DNA from: an uncultured Lachnospiraceae bacterium
Lineage (GTDB): Bacteria; Bacillota; Clostridia; Lachnospirales; Lachnospiraceae
NCBI GenBank assembly: GCA_947591155.1
Contig: CANQDA010000001.1
Location: 1-64,000, forward strand
DNA length: 64,000 bases
Direction: 5' to 3'
Every line of letters begins with the position of its first letter. Positions within the stretch are counted from its first letter, which is position 1. The notes below the pieces were generated by a model. That model was not told the DNA's origin. It ran no database searches and worked only from the letters and a program-made list of their open reading frames with translations. This document shows positions 38,707 to 47,822 of the stretch, in pieces. The position numbers and the translations under genes were made by a program.

Positions 38707-40546
38707 CTGCTTCAAGGGAACCCATCTGCACCTTGTAAATCTCTTTATACTCCGGGCAGGTCGCAAGCAGATGTTCGTGACTGCCGTAGCCGATGCAACG
38801 CCCGTCGTCCATCACGAGGATGTTCGTCATGTTCATCACCGAGCTGACGCGCTGGGCGATCAGTATGGTCGTCGTATTTTTATGACGCTCCAGAACGGCT
38901 TTCCGAAGCGCCGCGTCCGTCTTGTAATCCAGCGCGGATGAGGAATCGTCCAGGATCAGGATCTCCGGATCCGCCGCCAGTGCGCGCGCGATCAGCAGGC
39001 GCTGCTTCTGTCCGCCGGAGAGGTTCGCGCCCTTGATATCCGCGACATAGTCCAATCCCTTCTCCAGACCGTCAATATACTCCGCGGCCATCGCGTCCTG
39101 CACTGCGTCCCGCAGACCCTCTTCCGTCACCTCGCGGCCGAACGAAATATTCTGCCGCAGCGTGTCGTTGAACACCATGTCGTTCTGGAACACCACGCCG
39201 AATCTGCAGTGCAGCTCGTCCTTCGGGTAGCTGCGCACGTCGCGTCCGTCCACGAAAACGCCGCCCTCCTGCGCGTCGTAGAAACGCATCAGCAGGTTGA
39301 TGATCGTCGTCTTCCCGCAGCCGGTCGGTCCGATGATCCCCAGGCTCTCGCCGCGCCGGATCGCGAAGCTGATGTCGTCGAGGCACTTCTCTCTGACACC
39401 GTTTACGCTATCCTCAACCCCAACGCTCTTTTTGTTTTCTTTCTTTCGCCCACCTATCTCGCTTTCATTTCCGCACGTCCGTGCATCCGCCTCGTCTCCA
39501 AATGTCTGTGCATCCTCTCCATAGCGGAAGCTGACATGCTCGAAGCGAATAAACTCGTCCCCGGACGGCCGCTTCGCCTCGTCCTCTCCGATCACCTTCA
39601 GATCCTCCGGCGTCTCCAGCACCTGCGCGATACGATCCGCGGAGGCCGTCGCCTTGCTCAGCATCATGAAGATGCGGTTCAATCCCATGACGCCCTGCAG
39701 CACCATGTTGAAATATGTGAGAAACGCCAGAATCACGCCCGGCTGCGCCGCCCCGCTGTTCACGCGGGCCGCCCCGATAAACACCACAAGCGTCAGCCCG
39801 ACGTTCAGGCAGAGCTGCATGATAGGGCCCGGAAGCGCCATGACCGTCCCTGCCAGGATATCGCTGTCCGCCATCGCGTCATTGTACCCCGCAAAGCGCC
39901 GTTTCTCGTACTCTGTCTTTGAGAGCGCCTTCACCACCCGGATCCCACTGATGTTCTCCCTCATGACGCGCACGACGTCGTCCAGCCGCTGCTGCACTTT
40001 GTTGTAGAGCGGGATCCCGTAGCGGGATACCCCGAAGATCACGACCAAAAGGATCGGCAGCATCACACAGAGAATCGCGGCAAGCACCCGGTCCATCATC
40101 AGCGTGACGATGATGCCCCCGATCAGCATGATCGGCGCGCGCACGCAAAGCGTCTGCAGCGTCTGCGCACAGGACTGCACATTGTAGCTGTCGCTCGTCA
40201 TGCGGCTGATCAGGCTCGGAAGCCCGAGCGCGTCAAACTGATTCCCGGACAGATTCGCCGTCCGGGAAAACAGATCCTGTCTGATATTGTAGGAAACATT
40301 GTGGGCGTTCTCCACGGCTTTTTTGTTGCCCGCGATGTTCAGCGCGCGCGTCACAAAAGCCGTGGCGATCATCAGAAATCCCCAAAGGAAGATCTCATGC
40401 AGAATTCCTGTAGGAACTGTGACGTCAATGATATGCTCCAGAATGTAAGGAAGTAAAAGCTCCGTCATCGTCGCGAGGAGCTTCAGCCAGACAACGATAC
40501 CGATCGATCTTCGGTATGGCTTCATATAATGGAAAAAGAGCTTCAT
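38699..40546 (-). CDS. ABC exporter half-transporter (degenerate NBD)
   Basis: 615 residues: six membrane helices, then an ATPase domain. Walker A GPTGCGKT and signature LSGGQ are canonical. Walker B reads ILILDDSSS, with Asp in place of the catalytic Glu, and the switch-loop His is Gln (IAQRVS). These are the changes known from the degenerate subunit of heterodimeric exporters. About 40 extra hydrophilic residues lie between the first NBD strand (FRYGEDAQ) and CLDDISFAI, which is unusual. It precedes its partner in the same direction. Confidence 0.92.
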   Translation of the reverse strand: MKLFFHYMKPYRRSIGIVVWLKLLATMTELLLPYILEHIIDVTVPTGILHEIFLWGFLMIATAFVTRALNIAGNKKAVENAHNVSYNIRQDLFSRTANLSGNQFDALGLPSLISRMTSDSYNVQSCAQTLQTLCVRAPIMLIGGIIVTLMMDRVLAAILCVMLPILLVVIFGVSRYGIPLYNKVQQRLDDVVRVMRENISGIRVVKALSKTEYEKRRFAGYNDAMADSDILAGTVMALPGPIMQLCLNVGLTLVVFIGAARVNSGAAQPGVILAFLTYFNMVLQGVMGLNRIFMMLSKATASADRIAQVLETPEDLKVIGEDEAKRPSGDEFIRFEHVSFRYGEDAQTFGDEADARTCGNESEIGGRKKENKKSVGVEDSVNGVREKCLDDISFAIRRGESLGIIGPTGCGKTTIINLLMRFYDAQEGGVFVDGRDVRSYPKDELHCRFGVVFQNDMVFNDTLRQNISFGREVTEEGLRDAVQDAMAAEYIDGLEKGLDYVADIKGANLSGGQKQRLLIARALAADPEILILDDSSSALDYKTDAALRKAVLERHKNTTTILIAQRVSSVMNMTNILVMDDGRCIGYGSHEHLLATCPEYKEIYKVQMGSLEAAG

Positions 40547-40602
40547 GATACGCTCCGTTCTTTCAAAATTTCAGAAGAATCTTCTCTGTGTCAAAGCATA
40601 AC

Positions 40603-42732
40603 TTATATTTCTTCCAGCAGCTCGATCAGCTGCGGCATGTTCACGGGCTTCGCCATGTGCGCATTCATCCCGCTCTTGATCGACTGCCGCCGGTCCTCGT
40701 CAAACGCATTCGCCGACAGCGCGACGATCGGGATCGCGGACAGCTCCGGATCCGGGATGCTGCGGATCAGGCGCGCAGCCTGGTGACCGTCCACGACCGG
40801 CATCTGAATATCCATCAGGACAAGCGCATAATCGCCCGGCATGGAATTCCGCACGGTGTTCGCTGCCATGTTCCCGTCGGACGCCGTGTCCACGAGGAAT
40901 CCGGCACAGCGCAGCAGCTCCACCTCGATTTCCCGGTTGATCTCGTTGTCCTCAACGAGCAGGATCTTCTGTCCCTTTCTCAGGCGATCCAGCGTACTCT
41001 CCCGGCGTCCCTGCTCCCTGCCCTGCAAATGGTTCAGCCGGAAGCTCAGCGTGACCGTGAAACGACTTCCTTCTCCCGCCGCGCTGTCCACCTCGATCGT
41101 ACCGCCCATCCGGTCAACGATGTTCTTCGTGATCGCAAGACCCAGGCCCGTCCCCTGCACACCGCTCATCGTCGTATTCTTCTCGCGCTCGAACGGCTCA
41201 AAAATATGAGGAAGGAAATCCTCGCCGATCCCGATCCCGGTATCCTCGACGACAAAGCGATAGATCGCGTAATTGTCCGACAGCTGCCTGACCTCCTCAG
41301 CCGTGATCCAGATGCTTCCGCCCTCCCGCGTGTACTTGACCGCGTTGAAGAGCAGATGCGACAACACCTGCGACAATTTCTCCGCGTCCACAAAAATGTC
41401 GAAATGCCTGATCCCGGACAAGCTGCACGACAGGGAGATATTCTTCGCGATCGCGCGGACGGTCGCGTCCTCCCTGACCTTCCCGACGATCTCCTCCAGG
41501 TTTCCTTCTGTCTCCTCGATCCGGATCTGCTCCGACTCAATCTTCGTGATCTCCAGCACATCGTCAAACAATTGCAGCAGCAGCTTTCCGGATTCCTCGA
41601 TCCCATCCATGCAGCCCCGGACCTTCTCCGGATCCTCCCTGTGCTGTCTGGCGAGCTGCGCGAATCCCATGATCGCGTTCATCGGCGTGCGCAGATCGTG
41701 CGACATATTCGCGAGAAACGCATTCTTGGCGACGTTCGCGGCCTTTGCCTGCTCCAGCGCGTCCTCGAGAACCCGCCTCTGCTCCAGCTCGTGCCGCACC
41801 TCGTTGTCCACGCTGCGGGTTCCCAGCACGATCTGCGTGACCTGAGCTTCCTGTCCCACATTCACGACATGCATCTGGCGGTACGCCTCGTGCCCCTCCA
41901 CCAGAATACGATAATGGAGCTGGAACGCGTTTCTGTCCGCCAGCCTTTTTCCGACATTCTCCGGGGCGACCGCGTCCCGGAACAACTCCCGGTCTTCCGG
42001 ATGGACCCATTTCGCTATATAGCGCTCCATGCAAGAGGACACCCCGGGCAGCTGCTTCTCTCCTCCGAACAACACCCGGAACTGCTCGCTCAGGCGGTAA
42101 GCCCAGATCCAGTTCTCGGCCAGATCCACATACAAGATCGACGCGTAGTCGATGCTCAGCCCTTCGATCACTCTCATGCGCCGGAAATGCTCCCGGCTGA
42201 TCGACTCGAGCTCGCGGCTGTACACCTCCGCCTGACTCTTCCACTTCTCTTCTCTTTGCAGGCTCTCCTGCTGCAATGTGAGCCGCTCCTCCGTCAGTCG
42301 GTTTTTCTTCTCCGTCGCGTCCCCGATAAACACATAGAAAATGCCGCCGCCGTCGTTTTCCAAAAAGTGACCATAGTCGTCTACCCAACGCACCTCGCCG
42401 TCCCTGCGTATGATCCGGTACTCGACATAGTCCAGATCGTAGCGGCTGTCCCGGATCTGCTCGGCAATGCTCTCCTCGACCGCGTCCAGATCATCCGGGT
42501 GCACGATCCCACGAAACGAATTCCCCGTCCACTCGCGGAATTCTTTCATGGTATCGCAACCGAAAATACGAAGCATCGCGTCGTTGGCGTACAGGATATC
42601 CTCGTTCCCGTCCGCACGGTAGATAAAGAAGCCGCCCGGCATCTCGTCGGCAAGATGTTTGACCTGCTCGAAATTTTTCAGTTTGGATAAAATATATTCG
42701 TTCTGCTGAAAATCGCTTTCCCGACCGTTCAA
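40603..42732 (-). CDS. hybrid sensor histidine kinase / response regulator with PAS domains
   Basis: 709 residues, no membrane helix. PAS (about 25-145, with IVHPDD and YRIIRRDGEVRWVDDYG), a second PAS-like module (about 180-300), a HisKA domain with MSHDLRTPMNAI, HATPase with DTGIGIG and GTGLGLAITKN, and a C-terminal receiver with VEDNEINRE and LMDIQMP (phospho-acceptor Asp). The start is a TTG with GGAGG 7 bp upstream. It stands alone between the ABC pair and the potassium operon; its output partner is not visible. Confidence 0.9.
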   Translation of the reverse strand: MNGRESDFQQNEYILSKLKNFEQVKHLADEMPGGFFIYRADGNEDILYANDAMLRIFGCDTMKEFREWTGNSFRGIVHPDDLDAVEESIAEQIRDSRYDLDYVEYRIIRRDGEVRWVDDYGHFLENDGGGIFYVFIGDATEKKNRLTEERLTLQQESLQREEKWKSQAEVYSRELESISREHFRRMRVIEGLSIDYASILYVDLAENWIWAYRLSEQFRVLFGGEKQLPGVSSCMERYIAKWVHPEDRELFRDAVAPENVGKRLADRNAFQLHYRILVEGHEAYRQMHVVNVGQEAQVTQIVLGTRSVDNEVRHELEQRRVLEDALEQAKAANVAKNAFLANMSHDLRTPMNAIMGFAQLARQHREDPEKVRGCMDGIEESGKLLLQLFDDVLEITKIESEQIRIEETEGNLEEIVGKVREDATVRAIAKNISLSCSLSGIRHFDIFVDAEKLSQVLSHLLFNAVKYTREGGSIWITAEEVRQLSDNYAIYRFVVEDTGIGIGEDFLPHIFEPFEREKNTTMSGVQGTGLGLAITKNIVDRMGGTIEVDSAAGEGSRFTVTLSFRLNHLQGREQGRRESTLDRLRKGQKILLVEDNEINREIEVELLRCAGFLVDTASDGNMAANTVRNSMPGDYALVLMDIQMPVVDGHQAARLIRSIPDPELSAIPIVALSANAFDEDRRQSIKSGMNAHMAKPVNMPQLIELLEEI

Positions 42733-42863
42733 AATGATTCCTCCGAAATCTTCTGCAGCATCTCGATCTGTTTGTTGTACGGCAGTTCTGTATCATTGCT
42801 GTTTTTAGTATATCTTACCATTTTTCGCTATATCTGTCACCAAAAAATTTCGATTGAACACAG

Positions 42864-42894
42864 AAAAACGGCGCAAACCCGTTCGTTTACGCCG
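42864..42894 (-). terminator. intrinsic terminator of the potassium operon
   Basis: On the minus strand CGGCGTAAAC pairs with GTTTGCGCCG (one mismatch) and is followed by TTTTT, directly after the KdpE-like gene. Confidence 0.85.
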
Positions 42895-42909
42895 ATTCCT
42901 CTCCTGACT

Positions 42910-43605
42910 TTACTCCACCCGCAGCATGCGGTACCCGATCCCGATATGGGTCTGAATGTACTGCTTTGCATCCGCGCCGCTTTCGAGCTTCTTGCGCAGC
43001 GTCGCCATGAACACGCGCAGTGAAGCGACGTCGTTCTCCCAGCTGCTGCCCCAGATCTGCTGTGTGATGTAAGTGTGTGTCAGCACCTTGCCCATGTTCC
43101 TCGAGAGCAGACAGAGCAGCTTGTACTCGATCGGCGTAAGGTGCAGCTCAGTTCCCGAAAGCCAGGCGCAGCCGGCCGCGTAGTCGATCTTCAGATCCCC
43201 GTTCTCAAAAATATCGCTTTCCTTCTCCTGCTTCATGAGCGCAAAATGGCGCTGAGTCACCCGCAGTCTGGCCAACAGCTCCTCCACAGAAAAGGGTTTC
43301 GTCAGATAATCGTCCGCCCCGGCGTCCAGCGCGTCGATCTTGTCCGTGTCCTCGCTTCGCGCGCTGATCACGATGATCGGCGTGTTCGACCATGTGCGTA
43401 TCCTCTTTATCACCTCGACGCCATCCATATCCGGCAGGCCGAGGTCCAGAAGGATCACGTCCGGATTGTGGGACGTCACCTGAAGGATCGCGTTCTCCCC
43501 GTTCTCCGCGGTCAGATAGCGGTAATCGTGCGTCTTCAACGTCGTTGTGATCAGGTTGCGCACCGGCGCGTCATCCTCGATCACAAGTATAAGAAATTTA
43601 TTCAT
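42910..43605 (-). CDS. kdpE: KdpE-like response regulator (OmpR family)
   Basis: 231 residues: receiver domain (acidic pocket EDD, phospho-acceptor Asp in LLDLGLPDMDG, Lys in YLTKPF) and a winged-helix DNA-binding domain (HLTPIEYKLLCLL, GIGYRM). It overlaps the sensor gene by 8 bp. ATG 43605 is set by AGGGAGGT. By position it should control the ktr genes; four 11-bp direct repeats in front of ktrB are a fitting target. Confidence 0.92.
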   Translation of the reverse strand: MNKFLILVIEDDAPVRNLITTTLKTHDYRYLTAENGENAILQVTSHNPDVILLDLGLPDMDGVEVIKRIRTWSNTPIIVISARSEDTDKIDALDAGADDYLTKPFSVEELLARLRVTQRHFALMKQEKESDIFENGDLKIDYAAGCAWLSGTELHLTPIEYKLLCLLSRNMGKVLTHTYITQQIWGSSWENDVASLRVFMATLRKKLESGADAKQYIQTHIGIGYRMLRVE

Positions 43606-45181
43606 GAAGCTGTACCTCCCTGACAGGCAATGCAAATGTGAAGACGGCCCCGTGCGGCTTAGCGTCGGTCACGGTGATCGTCCCGCCGTGCGCAGTCACG
43701 ATCGACCTGCACAGGGCCAGTCCGAGTCCCATGCTGCGCCGTCCGTCCGTCACAGGGTGTTCCCCTGTATAAAATAATTCAAAGATCTGCGGCTTCATCT
43801 CATCCGGAATGCCCGGCCCGTCGTCGGCGACGCTGACCACGGCCATGTGATCCTTCTCGCGCACCGAGATCGCGACCGTCGAGCCCTTCTGCGTGTATTT
43901 GACCGCGTTGTTGACCAGATTGATGATCACCTGCACGATCAGCCTCGCGTCCATCTGAACCAGAAGCAGCTCGTTCTCGTTGTGTACGGTGATCGTGTGT
44001 TCAGACTGCCTGCGGTCGATGTGCCGCAATGCCTCCGCGATGACCTCATCCATCAGCTCCGCGTCTTTGTGCAGCTCTACCCCTTTGCCCTCCATCCGGG
44101 TGACCGAGAGAAGATTCTCAACCAGGGTGATCAGCCACATGGAATCGTCGTAAATGTCCGTGTAAAGATGCTGCTTCGTCGCCTCGTCAAAGTCTTTCCC
44201 GTTCGTCATCAGATTGCTCGCGTTGCCGGAGATCGAAGTCAGCGGCGTGCGCAGATCGTGCGAGATCGTGCGCAGGAGGTTTGCCCTCAGCTGTTCGTTC
44301 TGCGCGAGCACCGCTGCGGCTTCCTTCTCTCGCGCGTTCTTTTCGTTCTCCATCGCGAGCGCGCACTCGCCCAGGATCGACATCAGGATCCCGTTCTCAA
44401 ACTCGTCCATCGGATTGTCCTTCACATCGATGCCGGCTACGCCGTAGAGCACGCCGCCGAGCCGGATCGGATAACAGAGCCGCTCGTCCGCATTTTCGCC
44501 GGACAAAAGCTGTTCCAGATCACAGTCCTCCGGGAGCGAGATCGACACGTCCCTGCCCGTCAGCTTCGAGAGCTGGTCCGCCGTCGCACGGACGATCGCC
44601 TCCCTGCCCGCCGCATGCTGCAGAGACTGGTTCGTGTCGAGCAGGATCTTGGTGCGATAGGCGCTCTGGGCCGACTGATAGGCGAAATTTTTCATCCGCG
44701 CCGCAAGCGTGCCGGTCAGAAGGGACGCCAGAAGCATGACGAGAAATGTCATCGGATAGCCGATGTCGTAAGCCAGCAGCGTGTAGCGCGGATCTGTAAA
44801 CAGATAATTAAAAATAAACACGCTTGCCACCGACGCCAGCACGCCGTAGACCATGTGCTCCGTGACGACAGAAGTGATCAAAACGCCCAGAATATACACC
44901 GTGATGATATTGGCCTCCGAGAGACCCCATCTGTAAAAGAGCAGACTCAGACTGGTCGCCATCACCAGTGAGAGAATGAATTTCACCGTGTCGAACAGCG
45001 TGAACCAGTGCTTTCTGCGGTACGCCTGCGTCATCCGCGCCGCCGCACGAATGCTCTTCGCACTGGACGGTGAGGAAGACAGATAGCCCGGGATATACTC
45101 CCCGGGCTGATTTTGAATCCGGGCTTCACTGCGGTTTCCAAACCTGCTGTTTCGGCCCTCTTCCGCTTGCTTTCCACTCAT
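43598..45181 (-). CDS. KdpD-like sensor histidine kinase, short form
   Basis: 527 residues. It lacks the cytoplasmic KdpD/USP N-terminal domains of full KdpD. It has four membrane helices of the DUF4118 type (about 65-165), a GAF-like domain, HisKA with ISHDLRTPLTSISG, and HATPase with DDGPGIP and MGLGLALC. It begins inside the 3' end of the preceding small gene (56-bp overlap in another frame), with only a weak AGGA before ATG. Likely senses potassium limitation or turgor. Confidence 0.9.
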   Translation of the reverse strand: MSGKQAEEGRNSRFGNRSEARIQNQPGEYIPGYLSSSPSSAKSIRAAARMTQAYRRKHWFTLFDTVKFILSLVMATSLSLLFYRWGLSEANIITVYILGVLITSVVTEHMVYGVLASVASVFIFNYLFTDPRYTLLAYDIGYPMTFLVMLLASLLTGTLAARMKNFAYQSAQSAYRTKILLDTNQSLQHAAGREAIVRATADQLSKLTGRDVSISLPEDCDLEQLLSGENADERLCYPIRLGGVLYGVAGIDVKDNPMDEFENGILMSILGECALAMENEKNAREKEAAAVLAQNEQLRANLLRTISHDLRTPLTSISGNASNLMTNGKDFDEATKQHLYTDIYDDSMWLITLVENLLSVTRMEGKGVELHKDAELMDEVIAEALRHIDRRQSEHTITVHNENELLLVQMDARLIVQVIINLVNNAVKYTQKGSTVAISVREKDHMAVVSVADDGPGIPDEMKPQIFELFYTGEHPVTDGRRSMGLGLALCRSIVTAHGGTITVTDAKPHGAVFTFALPVREVQLHE

Positions 45182-45560
45182 GCTTTATTCCTGCCTTAAA
45201 ATCTTTTGGCTCTTGAGCCGTGCCTTGCCCGAAAAAGCTTCGCTTTTCCGGGCTCACGGGCATTTTCGTTCGCTTCGACTCTTGAGCCGTGCCTTGCCCG
45301 AAAAAGCTTCGCTTTTCCGGGCTCGCGGGCATTCGCCCTATAGATCCACTGTCCCGTGAAATTGCCTGCGAGCAGGCATTTCCCGCTCCAGCGTCTCTGC
45401 ACGGCTCATTGCTTTCGCGTACATTGCTTTCGCGTAGATGATACCACATTTCCGACTTTTGGAACAGTATATGTTCCAGAAATCCTCCGCTTCTTTTTAT
45501 CACGATATATCCGATCACGGCACAGAGAATAAAGATCCCGATCAAAACCAGGTCTGTCAT
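45126..45560 (-). CDS. small membrane protein extended by repeat DNA
   Basis: 144 residues. The first ~33 residues form one membrane helix (MTDLVLIGIFILCAVIGYIV) followed by IKRSGGFLEHI, preceded by a strong GGAGAGGAGG site. After about residue 40 the sequence is odd: RESNVRESNEPC, then two copies of a 23-residue unit containing SPEKRSFFGQGTAQE. This part is encoded by tandem and dispersed repeats. The genuine protein is probably a short KdpF-like or channel-accessory peptide whose 3' end was overrun by a repeat. It lies between ktrA and the KdpD-like kinase. Confidence 0.6.
   Translation of the reverse strand: MTDLVLIGIFILCAVIGYIVIKRSGGFLEHILFQKSEMWYHLRESNVRESNEPCRDAGAGNACSQAISRDSGSIGRMPASPEKRSFFGQGTAQESKRTKMPVSPEKRSFFGQGTAQEPKDFKAGIKHEWKASGRGPKQQVWKPQ
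45210..45333. repeat. 69-bp direct tandem repeat
   Basis: Unit 1 at 45210-45278 and a 55-bp second unit at 45279-45333 with one mismatch. Each holds the hairpin CCCGGAAAAGC/GCTTTTTCGGG. The period of 69 is a multiple of three, so the reading frame of the overlapping small gene is kept. Confidence 0.9.
45345..45436. repeat. dispersed repeat element, copy 2
   Basis: Shares a 21-bp exact match (45399-45419) and flanking segments with the amt leader (32188-32246). It ends in a 15-bp tandem duplication, CATTGCTTTCGCGTA at 45407-45421 and 45422-45436, and includes the hairpin TGCCTGC-GA-GCAGGCA (45363-45378). Confidence 0.75.
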
Positions 45561-45596
45561 ATCAACGCCTCCTCTCCACGCAACGCCATCTCCGCC

Positions 45597-46250
45597 CTAA
45601 ATTCGGAAATACTTCTGTACCTCCTTGCGATTTCCCAGAATCAGCACCGTCATTCCTTCTTCGAAGCTGACCTGCGGCGTGATGTTCAAATCCAGGTTTC
45701 CGCCCTTCTCCCTACGGATTCCCATGACGTTCATGCCGTATTTTTTTCGAATATCGAGTTCCCCGATCGTCCTACCGAACCAGGCCCTCGGGACCTCCAC
45801 CTCATACACCGCATACTCCTCGCTGAGCTCAATGTAATCCAGAAGGTGATCCGAGCTGTATCGGATCGCCGTCCACGACGCGAGCTGTTTCTCCGGATAG
45901 ACGACCTCATCCGCTCCGTTGCGCAAAAGAAACTTCGCGTGGACGTCCCGCGCCGCCCTGGACACCACAAGCTTCGCGCCAAGCTCCTTCACAAGAGAAG
46001 TCGTCTCCAGCGAGCTCTGGAAATCGTCCCCGATCGCCACGATACAGACGTCGAAATCCCGCACGCCCAGCGTCTCAAGGAACGACCGGTTCGTGCTGTC
46101 CCCGATCTGCGCGTTTGTCACATAGGGCAACACCTGATTCACACGCTCCTCCGACTTATCCACCGCCATCACTTCATGACGCAGTTCGCCGAGCTTGCGC
46201 GCGATATGTCTTCCGAATCTTCCGAGTCCGATCAGCAATACCGTTTTCAT
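45597..46250 (-). CDS. ktrA: Ktr/Trk potassium uptake regulatory subunit
   Basis: 217 residues: RCK_N Rossmann domain with GLGRFGRHIA at the N-terminus and an acidic residue at the end of the second strand (VDKSEE), then an RCK_C domain (about 135-217). It forms a cytosolic ring that gates KtrB in response to ATP/ADP or c-di-AMP. ATG 46250 follows AAGGAGAG. It lies 62 bp after ktrB. Confidence 0.92.
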   Translation of the reverse strand: MKTVLLIGLGRFGRHIARKLGELRHEVMAVDKSEERVNQVLPYVTNAQIGDSTNRSFLETLGVRDFDVCIVAIGDDFQSSLETTSLVKELGAKLVVSRAARDVHAKFLLRNGADEVVYPEKQLASWTAIRYSSDHLLDYIELSEEYAVYEVEVPRAWFGRTIGELDIRKKYGMNVMGIRREKGGNLDLNITPQVSFEEGMTVLILGNRKEVQKYFRI

Positions 46251-46312
46251 TTTGTCTCTCCTTTTCTTCAAACCAGACCTTCTCATTTACCGCAGACCGG
46301 TCTGACCGATTT

Positions 46313-47647
46313 TCAGCCTACCGTAATCTTCTCCTTCGGGAAATGCAGCGCCGCTTTCTTCGTCTCGGAAAACGTCGCGAAGATCAGCGTCAATCCGCCG
46401 ACCCGTCCGAAGAACATCAACAGGATCAGGATCAGTCTGGACAGCGCGCAAAGCTGCGTCGTGATGCCGAGCGTCAGTCCGACCGTTCCGATCGCCGACG
46501 CCGTCTCGAAGAGCGTCGTCAGCAGCGGAAGCCTCTCGATATAGCTGATGACAGCCGCCCCGGTCAGAAACAGAGTCAGGTACATCAGCAGGATGGCCGC
46601 CGCGTTGCGTATGCTCTCCGTCGGGATCCTGCGCCCGAAAAAGTGCGCCGATTCCTGCCGTTTGAACACCGCCACCGCCGTTGCGACCAGCACAGCCGCG
46701 GTGGTCGTCTTCATGCCGCCGGCCGTCGAACCGGGCGAGCCTCCGATCAACATCAACAGGATCATCAAAAGCTTTCCGGAGTCATGAAGTCCCGCGAGAT
46801 CCGCCGTGTTGAAACCGGCCGTCCTCGTCGTCACCGACTGGAACAGAGAAAGCCAGACCCGGTCTTTGATCCCAGCCCCGCCGTATTCACAGATAAAAAA
46901 GTAAAGCGCCGGAAGAACGATCAGTACCGCCGTCGTACACAGGATCACCTTGCTCTGCATCCTGTACTTGTGAAAATGATATTTGTTCCGCCGAATGTCA
47001 TCCCATGTCAGGAAGCCGAGTCCGCCCACAACGATCAGCAACATGATCGTAACGTTCACGACTGCGCTGCTGTGGTACGCGGTCAGCGAGGAGAACGGCT
47101 CTTTCGCTCCCATCAGGTCGAAGCCCGCGTTGCAGAACGCCGATATCGAGTGAAACAGCGCGTACCAGCATCCCCTTCTGATCCCGAACTCCCGGGCAAA
47201 CACGGGGAGCAACATCAGGAAACCGGCGCCCTCGATCACCGCGACCGCCCGTAAGATAAACCCGGTCAGGCGCACGATCCCGCCCACCTGCGGCGCGGAG
47301 ATCGCTTCCTGCATCGTCTGCCTCTGCATCAGACCGATCTTCCGCCCTGAGGCGATCGAAAACAGCACCGCGATCGTGATCACGCCCAAGCCTCCTATCT
47401 GGATCAGCAGCAAGATCACCGCCTGCCCGAATCCCGACCAGTAGGTCGCCGTGTCCCGCACGACCAGTCCGGTCACACAGACCGACGACGTCGCCGTGAA
47501 GAGCGCGTCCTGGAAAGACGCTCCGCCCGGCTGGCTCGTGGAGAACGGGAGCATCAGGAGAAAGCTCCCCAGAAGAATGACCGCGAGGAATCCCAGGATA
47601 ATAAGCTGAAAGGATGAAAAATGTCTGGTTTTTAGCAATGTTCTCAT
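46313..47647 (-). CDS. ktrB: Ktr/Trk potassium channel subunit
   Basis: 444 residues with four M1-P-M2 repeats. The filter glycines are visible in SVCVTGLVV, AFCNAGFD, TTRTAGFNT and AIGTVGLTLG. It works as a dimer on the KtrA ring to take up potassium. First gene of a five-gene run (ktrB, ktrA, small membrane protein, sensor, regulator). Regulation by the linked KdpDE-like pair is inferred from context and the upstream repeats. Confidence 0.93.
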   Translation of the reverse strand: MRTLLKTRHFSSFQLIILGFLAVILLGSFLLMLPFSTSQPGGASFQDALFTATSSVCVTGLVVRDTATYWSGFGQAVILLLIQIGGLGVITIAVLFSIASGRKIGLMQRQTMQEAISAPQVGGIVRLTGFILRAVAVIEGAGFLMLLPVFAREFGIRRGCWYALFHSISAFCNAGFDLMGAKEPFSSLTAYHSSAVVNVTIMLLIVVGGLGFLTWDDIRRNKYHFHKYRMQSKVILCTTAVLIVLPALYFFICEYGGAGIKDRVWLSLFQSVTTRTAGFNTADLAGLHDSGKLLMILLMLIGGSPGSTAGGMKTTTAAVLVATAVAVFKRQESAHFFGRRIPTESIRNAAAILLMYLTLFLTGAAVISYIERLPLLTTLFETASAIGTVGLTLGITTQLCALSRLILILLMFFGRVGGLTLIFATFSETKKAALHFPKEKITVG

Positions 47648-47759
47648 GCGTACTCACCTCTTTGGCCGCTGCCCGTTCCCAGGCAGCAGCCATCTTTTCT
47701 CTCTGAAGTCAGTATCGCACAAAATTTATAAAGTTGGTGTTAGGAAGCGCGCCGCCGTG

Positions 47760-47803
47760 TTAAGATGGCGTAAAGACAATATAAAGATGATGTAAAGATG
47801 AAA
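47760..47803. promoter_or_regulatory. four 11-bp direct repeats before ktrB
   Basis: TTAAGATGGCG, TAAAGACAATA, TAAAGATGATG and TAAAGATGAAA follow each other with an exact 11-bp period, about one helix turn. This is the layout bound by OmpR/PhoB-type regulators. They lie some 115-155 bp before the ktrB ATG and about 40-85 bp upstream of a possible start set by TATAAA (47730-47725). Probable site for the KdpE-like regulator of the same operon. Confidence 0.7.
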
Positions 47804-47822
47804 ATCGAACGCCCTTACAGGG

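Noticed and set aside
40588..42690. Open frame of 700 codons opposite the hybrid kinase
   Set aside because: Complete overlap with a gene whose domains are all intact; antisense product has no motif.
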